NCBI GenBank assembly: GCA_947466165.1
Contig: CANIDW010000029.1
Span: 1 to 9,884 of the forward strand
Source of the DNA: Comamonadaceae bacterium
GTDB taxonomy: Bacteria; Pseudomonadota; Gammaproteobacteria; Burkholderiales; Burkholderiaceae_C
DNA: 9,884 nt
Reading direction: 5' to 3'
Positions 5,861 through 9,884 of the stretch are shown piece by piece; positions within the stretch are counted from its first letter, which is position 1; each line of letters opens with the position of its first letter. The notes under the pieces are model-generated. The model was given only the letters and a program-made list of their open reading frames with translations, did no database searches and was not told the DNA's origin. A program made the position numbers and the translations under genes.

Positions 5861-5866
5861 ATTGTA
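5861..5866 (-). promoter_or_regulatory. tldD: -10 box for a leaderless tldD transcript
   Basis: TACAAT (5 of 6 matches) on the minus strand ends 6 nt before the tldD ATG, with the upstream context CTGCC shared with the mpl -10 (CTGCCTAAAAT against CTGCCTACAAT). No Shine-Dalgarno is present. Confidence 0.5.
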
Positions 5867-5873
5867 GGCAGTC

Positions 5874-5899
5874 GCCCTTATCCTTGGGGGCTTAAGGGC
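5874..5899. repeat. 7-bp inverted repeat between rodA and tldD
   Basis: GCCCTTA (5874-5880) and TAAGGGC (5893-5899) are perfect inverted arms separated by 12 bp, placed 8-33 bp upstream of the tldD -10 box. The spacing, 19 bp between arm centres, would suit a dimeric regulator; it could equally be a hairpin at the end of the rodA transcript, but no T-run follows. Confidence 0.3.
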
Positions 5900-5929
5900 A
5901 GACGCCCGGAGCTGGCTCTGCGGCCCTAC

Positions 5930-7084
5930 TCAGGACTGTATGAGCCGCTTGGACTTGGCGATCGACATCAAAATGCCCAGCGCCAGGCCCAGGGTCACCA
6001 TGGCGGTACCGCCGTAACTGATGAAAGGCAGCGGCACACCAACCACCGGCAAGATACCGCTGACCATGCCCATGTTGACAAAGGCATAGGTGAAGAAAAT
6101 CATGGACACCGCGCCGGCCAGCAGCCTGGCAAACAGCGTGGGCGCTTCCAGTGCAATCGCCAGGCCGCGCAGGATCAAAAAGACAAATGCGCCTATCAGC
6201 ATCAGATTGCCGAGCAGACCAAACTCCTCGGAGTAAGCGGCAAATATAAAGTCTGTGGTGCGCTCCGGAATGAACTCCAGATGGGTCTGCGTGCCGGCCA
6301 TGAAGCCCTTGCCGAAAAACCCGCCGGAGCCGATCGCAATCATGCCCTGGATGATGTGAAAACCCTTGCCCAAAGGGTCGCGCGAGGGGTCGAGCAAGGT
6401 GCAAATACGCTGCTGCTGGTAGTCATGCAGCACCGGCCAACGCATGCCGTCAGCGCACAGTTGAGGCTCGTACCAAACCACCAAAGCCACCCCGACCAGC
6501 CCCAGCAAAACCGGCGGTACGATCAGTCGCCAGCTCAGGCCGGCAAAAAAGATCACCGCCAAGCCTGCCGCCAGCACCAGCAGCGAAGTACCCAGATCGG
6601 GCTGTTTCATGATCAGACCCACGGGCAAGGCCAGGAAAAAAATCGCCGCCAGAAAGTCCAGCGGACGCAGCTGGCCCTCGCGCTTTTGAAACCACCAGGC
6701 CAGCATCAGCGGCATGGCGATCTTCATGATTTCACTGGGCTGAATCACCACCCCCAGATTGATCCAGCGCTTGGCCCCTTTTTTGGTCAGGCCAAACACC
6801 GCCACTGCCACTAAAAGCGCCACGCCCACCACATACACAGGCACGGCAAAAGTCATCAGGCGCTGCGGCGGTATTTGCGCCACCACGAACATGATGGCGC
6901 CGGCAATCAGCATGTTTCGGCCGTGGTCTACAAAGCGGGTGCCGTGGTCATAGCCCGAGGAGTACATGATCAGCAGCCCTGCACAGGCGAGCAGAAACAC
7001 CGCAAACGCCAGGGGTCCGTCAAAACCCTCTACCCAAGGGGCCATGCGGCGCAACAGTGAAGGTTTGTCAAATACGGCTGCCAT
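5930..7084 (-). CDS. rodA: RodA, SEDS peptidoglycan glycosyltransferase
   Basis: RodA polymerises lipid II into glycan strands for lateral wall growth in the elongasome, working with PBP2 and MreBCD in the inner membrane. The 384 residues (E. coli 370) contain about ten hydrophobic segments. SEDS signatures seen: KRWINLGVVIQPSEIMK (105-121), QPDLGTSL (161-168), GSGGFFGKGFMAGTQTHLEF (252-271), the catalytic-loop ERTTDFIF with Asp278 (matching the essential Asp262 of E. coli RodA), YSEEFGLLG and VPLPFISYGGT (350-360). The FGKGFMAGTQTHLEFIPE loop distinguishes RodA from FtsW. It stands apart from PBP2/mre genes in this window, with tldD behind it and yqiA divergent. The ATG at 7084 has GATAAT 6 nt upstream and no Shine-Dalgarno. 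mrdB is the synonym. Confidence 0.95.
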   Translation of the reverse strand: MAAVFDKPSLLRRMAPWVEGFDGPLAFAVFLLACAGLLIMYSSGYDHGTRFVDHGRNMLIAGAIMFVVAQIPPQRLMTFAVPVYVVGVALLVAVAVFGLTKKGAKRWINLGVVIQPSEIMKIAMPLMLAWWFQKREGQLRPLDFLAAIFFLALPVGLIMKQPDLGTSLLVLAAGLAVIFFAGLSWRLIVPPVLLGLVGVALVVWYEPQLCADGMRWPVLHDYQQQRICTLLDPSRDPLGKGFHIIQGMIAIGSGGFFGKGFMAGTQTHLEFIPERTTDFIFAAYSEEFGLLGNLMLIGAFVFLILRGLAIALEAPTLFARLLAGAVSMIFFTYAFVNMGMVSGILPVVGVPLPFISYGGTAMVTLGLALGILMSIAKSKRLIQS

Positions 7085-7090
7085 GGCTCA

Positions 7091-7096
7091 ATTATC
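7091..7096 (-). promoter_or_regulatory. rodA: -10 box for a leaderless rodA transcript
   Basis: GATAAT (5 of 6 matches) on the minus strand ends 6 nt before the rodA ATG. It shares the 38-bp divergent gap with the yqiA -10 box; no Shine-Dalgarno and no clear -35. Confidence 0.45.
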
Positions 7097-7110
7097 CGTC
7101 AGCGGGGCGC

Positions 7111-7116
7111 TAACAT
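7111..7116 (+). promoter_or_regulatory. -10 box for a leaderless yqiA transcript
   Basis: TAACAT (4 of 6 matches) ends 6 nt before the ATG at 7123. No Shine-Dalgarno is present. Its -35 region falls on the rodA -10 box. Confidence 0.4.
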
Positions 7117-7122
7117 CCGGGC

Positions 7123-7707
7123 ATGACCGTGACCCATTTGTTGTATTTGCACGGCTTTCGTTCTTCCCCGCTTTCTGCCAAGGCCGTGAAAATGGCCGCT
7201 GCTGTGCAAGCCCTTCACCCAGCCGTGCACTGGTGGTGTCCGCAGTTGCCGCCCTCGCCGCGCCAGGCTATTGAGATGCTGATGGCCGGCATCGCCGGCT
7301 GGCCCCAGGCCAGCATGGCGGTTGTGGGCTCTTCACTGGGCGGCTTTTATGCCACCTGGATCGCCGCCCGAACAGGCTGCCCGGCCGTGCTGCTGAACCC
7401 GGCGGTCCAGCCGGCGCGCGATCTGGCCCGCCACATCGGCGTGCAAAGCGCCTGGCACTCGCCGCAGGAAACTTTCTTTTTCCAGCCCGAATTCGTGCAG
7501 GAATTGCGCGAACTTGACGCCGGCACGCTGAGCCGTCCGGAACGGTTTTACACCCTGATCGCCAAAGGCGATGAGCTGCTGGACTGGCGCGAAATGAGCG
7601 CCCGCTACGCCGGCTCGCAAGGCCAGCTGCTCGAGGGCGGTGACCACGCCCTGAGCGACTTTGATGAGCATATGGCGGGCGTTATGCGCTTTCTTGCGCT
7701 GGCTTAA
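7123..7707 (+). CDS. yqiA: YqiA-type alpha/beta-hydrolase (UPF0227 esterase)
   Basis: A 194-residue small alpha/beta hydrolase resembling E. coli YqiA (193 residues), an esterase active on short-chain acyl esters; its natural substrate is not established. The N-terminus LLYLHGFRSSP (6-16) is the oxyanion-hole region typical of the family. The nucleophile elbow GSSLGG (69-74) puts the catalytic Ser at 71, the acid is probably Asp150 in AKGDELLDW, and the His is His175 in GGDHALSDF. All three are in the expected order. No signal peptide, so cytosolic. It is divergent from rodA (38 bp) and 42 bp upstream of the RNB gene on the same strand; co-transcription is possible, although the RNB gene has its own -10-like box. 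Confidence 0.85.
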   Translation: MTVTHLLYLHGFRSSPLSAKAVKMAAAVQALHPAVHWWCPQLPPSPRQAIEMLMAGIAGWPQASMAVVGSSLGGFYATWIAARTGCPAVLLNPAVQPARDLARHIGVQSAWHSPQETFFFQPEFVQELRELDAGTLSRPERFYTLIAKGDELLDWREMSARYAGSQGQLLEGGDHALSDFDEHMAGVMRFLALA

Positions 7708-7736
7708 AACAGCTCAGCGGGCCGGCAAGCCCATGG

Positions 7737-7742
7737 GACAAT
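7737..7742 (+). promoter_or_regulatory. Possible -10 box of the RNB gene
   Basis: GACAAT (4 of 6 matches) ends 7 nt before the ATG at 7750, within the 42-bp gap after yqiA. No Shine-Dalgarno is seen for this start. Confidence 0.35.
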
Positions 7743-7749
7743 TGATTTC

Positions 7750-9813
7750 ATGCACACATTGTTTGAAGAAGCCGGCAAGTTTCTGGCCGGTCGCATCCTT
7801 TCCGAGACCGACGCTTCTATGCAGGTCGAACTCGACTCGGGCAAGCGCGTCAAGGTCAAAGCGGCCAACGCCCTGCTGAAATTTGAAAAACCGGCCCCTG
7901 CCGAACTGCTGTCGCGCGGCCAGTTACTGAGCCTGGAGATTGACCTGGACTTGGCCTGGGAATTTGCCAGCGACGAGGAATTTAGCTTTGCCGACCTGGC
8001 GCGCGACTATTTCAGCGCCGACCCCAGCCAGGCGGCCAGCCTGGAGCAGCAGGCGGCTGCTCTGTTTCGCCTGTTTGAAGCGCCGCATTACTTCCGGCGC
8101 GCCGGCAAGGGTCGCTTCAAAAAAGCACCCGCCGAGATTTTGCAACTGGCGCTGGCCGGCATTGAAAAGAAAAAAATCCTGGCTGCGCAAATCAGCGCCT
8201 GGGCCGAAGAACTGGCGCAGGGCCAATGCCCGGTGCCGGTGCGCGAGCAGCTCTACAAAATCCTCTTCAAGCCAGACAAAAACAGCGCCGAATACAAAGC
8301 GGTGGTCGAGGCGGCGCGGGCTTCGCACTTGCAGCCTCTGGACTTGCTGCAACGCGCAGGCGCCATCACCTCGGCTTACCAGTTCCATTGGAAGCGCTTT
8401 TTGTTTGAGAACTTCCCCAAGGGCACGGCCTTCCCGGCCTTGCAGGCGCCCGTCGCTAAGGAGGAACTGCCGCTGGCCGACGTGCGGGCTTTTTCCATCG
8501 ATGATTCCAGCACCACAGAGATCGATGACGCGCTGTCAGTCCAGGGCCTGGGCAGCGGCACGGTGACGCTGGGCATTCACATCGCCGCGCCCGGCTTGGC
8601 CGTGCTGCCTGGCAGCGCCATCGACCTGCTGGGCCGCGCCCGCCTGTCCACCGTTTACATGCCGGGCTACAAGCTGACCATGCTGCCCGACGAAGTGGTG
8701 CAAAGCTACACACTGCAAGAGGGGCGCAACTGCCCGGCGCTGTCGCTGTATGTCACGCTCGATGAAAGCACCTTGGCCATCAGCCAGAGCGTGACCCGCC
8801 TGGAAATGGTGCCCATTGCCAGCAACCTGCGCCACGACAAGCTCGACACCGTTTTCACCGAAGCGTTTTTTGAGGATGCCGTAGCCACGGGCGCGCCCGC
8901 AGCCGATATTGCCTGGGGGCAGGAGCTCAGCTTTTTACACAGGCTGGCTAAAACGCTGAAAGCCCAGCGTGAAGTGGTGCGCGGCAAACCCGAAAACTTC
9001 AACCGCCCCGACTACAACTTCAAGCTCGACAAGCCGGGCGGCGGCGAACCGCAGGGCGACGAGACAGTCAACATCAGCACCCGCCAGCGCGGCGCACCGC
9101 TGGACCTGATCGTGGCCGAGGCCATGATACTGGCCAACAGCACCTGGGGCGAATGGCTGGCCGAGCACGGCGTGCCGGGCATCTACCGCAGCCAGGCCAG
9201 CATGGCGCCCGGCGTCAAAGTGCGCATGGGCACGCGCGCCCTGCCGCATGCCGGTCTGGGCGTGAAAAGCTATGCCTGGAGCACTTCACCGCTGCGCCGC
9301 TATGTGGACCTGGTCAACCAGTGGCAGCTGATCGCCTGCGTGCGCAACGGCCGCACCGCTGCGCTGGTGGCACCTTTCAAGCCCAAAGACACCGATTTAT
9401 TTGCCATCATCTCGAGCTTTGACGCTGCCTACAGCGCCTACAACGGTTTTCAGGCCGGCATCGAACGCTACTGGACGCTCAAGTACCTGCAGCAAAACGG
9501 CATCAGCGAGCTCACAGCAACGGCCTTCAAGGACAACCTGGTGCGCGCCGACGAGCTGCCCCTGGTCTTGCCGGCCGCCGGCGCGCAAGGCTTGCCGCGC
9601 GGCGCGCGGGTGCGCGTGCGCCTGGGTGAAATTGACCAGATCACGCTGGATGTGCACAGCACCGTGATCGAGCGGCTGGACGCTGAGCCCGAAGACGCGG
9701 AACTGGAGGACGAACTCGATGGCGGCGAAGAGTTAGCTGCAGGGCCTATATCCATCGCTGTGGACATGAGCGAGCCCGGGCTTGAAGCGCCCGGCGACGC
9801 GCCCGCGGCCTGA
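7750..9813 (+). CDS. RNB-domain exoribonuclease (RNase II/R superfamily)
   Basis: A 687-residue protein with a central RNB catalytic domain, expected to degrade RNA 3' to 5' processively in the cytosol using Mg2+. The N-terminal 240 residues are a divergent RNA-binding/helical region without a clear cold-shock domain. The catalytic motif FSIDDSSTTEIDDALSV spans 248-264; aligned to RNase II (Asp201, 207, 209, 210) it gives Asp251, Glu257, Asp259 and Asp260, so one acidic metal-site residue is Glu instead of Asp. IHIAAPG (276-282), YMPGYKLTMLP (303-313) and SPLRRYVDLVNQ (513-524, the basic loop near the active site) are also present. A short beta-rich segment (RGARVRVRLGEID) may be a reduced S1 domain, and the last 33 residues are an acidic low-complexity tail. 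It is not clearly rnb or rnr, so no symbol is given. Confidence 0.88.
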   Translation: MHTLFEEAGKFLAGRILSETDASMQVELDSGKRVKVKAANALLKFEKPAPAELLSRGQLLSLEIDLDLAWEFASDEEFSFADLARDYFSADPSQAASLEQQAAALFRLFEAPHYFRRAGKGRFKKAPAEILQLALAGIEKKKILAAQISAWAEELAQGQCPVPVREQLYKILFKPDKNSAEYKAVVEAARASHLQPLDLLQRAGAITSAYQFHWKRFLFENFPKGTAFPALQAPVAKEELPLADVRAFSIDDSSTTEIDDALSVQGLGSGTVTLGIHIAAPGLAVLPGSAIDLLGRARLSTVYMPGYKLTMLPDEVVQSYTLQEGRNCPALSLYVTLDESTLAISQSVTRLEMVPIASNLRHDKLDTVFTEAFFEDAVATGAPAADIAWGQELSFLHRLAKTLKAQREVVRGKPENFNRPDYNFKLDKPGGGEPQGDETVNISTRQRGAPLDLIVAEAMILANSTWGEWLAEHGVPGIYRSQASMAPGVKVRMGTRALPHAGLGVKSYAWSTSPLRRYVDLVNQWQLIACVRNGRTAALVAPFKPKDTDLFAIISSFDAAYSAYNGFQAGIERYWTLKYLQQNGISELTATAFKDNLVRADELPLVLPAAGAQGLPRGARVRVRLGEIDQITLDVHSTVIERLDAEPEDAELEDELDGGEELAAGPISIAVDMSEPGLEAPGDAPAA

Positions 9814-9828
9814 TGTCTGCGGCCGGCT

Positions 9829-9832
9829 GGAG
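9829..9832 (+). promoter_or_regulatory. Shine-Dalgarno for the TTG start at 9842
   Basis: GGAG, 9 nt before TTG at 9842. It supports that TTG over the ATG at 9813, which runs into a stop after eight codons. Confidence 0.45.
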
Positions 9833-9841
9833 CATCTGAAC

Positions 9842-9884
9842 TTGAAGCGTCCCAGCACTTTGCAACTGGCGCTGGGCATTTCGC
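9842..9884 (+). CDS. Start of a probable TonB-like protein (partial, right edge)
   Basis: Only about 14 codons are visible, reading L/M-K-R-P-S-T-L-Q-L-A-L-G-I-S before the window ends. This looks like the short basic N-terminus and first turns of a membrane anchor. I recall TonB-family energy transducers beginning like this, next to RNB genes, in Comamonadaceae; that is memory-based inference. TTG is used as start: GGAG lies 9 nt upstream, and no ATG or GTG occurs in this frame after the RNB stop. It begins 28 bp after the RNB gene and is likely co-transcribed with it, which fits its having a Shine-Dalgarno. Confidence 0.45.
   Translation, partial: MKRPSTLQLALGIS

Noticed and set aside
6281..6814. 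177-codon open frame on the plus strand
   Set aside because: Antisense to rodA; rich in Gln and His as expected for the reverse of membrane-protein codons.
9813..9839. ATG overlapping the RNB stop as the start of the next gene
   Set aside because: The frame closes after eight codons.

Overview
The window looks like a core chromosomal segment of a GC-rich betaproteobacterium, most likely Burkholderiales, family Comamonadaceae (Rhodoferax/Polaromonas-like). I infer this from base composition, the style of the proteins (Mpl, RodA, TldD, a class I DAHP synthase, a YqiA-type esterase, an RNB exonuclease followed by the start of a TonB-like gene) and their order as I remember it from that family. 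No search was run. There is no sign of phage, insertion sequence, CRISPR, tRNA or rRNA. About 90% of the window is coding.

Layout from left to right. 1-202 is a non-coding edge. On the minus strand, 203-1406 holds a TlpA-like thioredoxin and, upstream of it, an unrecognised 201-residue protein. Divergent from that pair and 39 bp away, mpl (plus strand) encodes the murein tripeptide recycling ligase. mpl converges on aroG (minus strand), and the 129-bp gap between them carries degenerate inverted copies of a short palindromic repeat. Upstream of aroG is the most interesting part of the window: a 24-codon leader peptide with Phe/Tyr at six of eight consecutive codons, a strong intrinsic terminator, and a leader segment that can pair with the terminator's 5' arm instead. 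This is a complete classical attenuator architecture in front of the first enzyme of aromatic amino acid synthesis. Further right on the minus strand are tldD (TldD/PmbA protease family) and rodA (SEDS peptidoglycan polymerase). Divergent from rodA and 38 bp away are yqiA (esterase) and then an RNB-domain exoribonuclease, followed at the right edge by the first codons of a probable TonB-like protein that starts with TTG.

A second theme runs through the whole window. Seven start codons (the 201-aa gene, mpl, the aroG leader peptide, tldD, rodA, yqiA and the RNB gene) have no Shine-Dalgarno sequence but have a -10-like hexamer ending 5-7 nt before the ATG. Transcription would then begin at or next to the start codon, giving leaderless mRNAs. 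The three starts that should lie inside longer transcripts (tlpA, aroG, the TonB-like gene) do have Shine-Dalgarno sequences. Functionally the segment mixes cell-wall growth and recycling (rodA, mpl), aromatic amino acid supply (aroG) and protein/RNA turnover (tldD, RNB). Most genes appear to be single transcription units rather than one operon.
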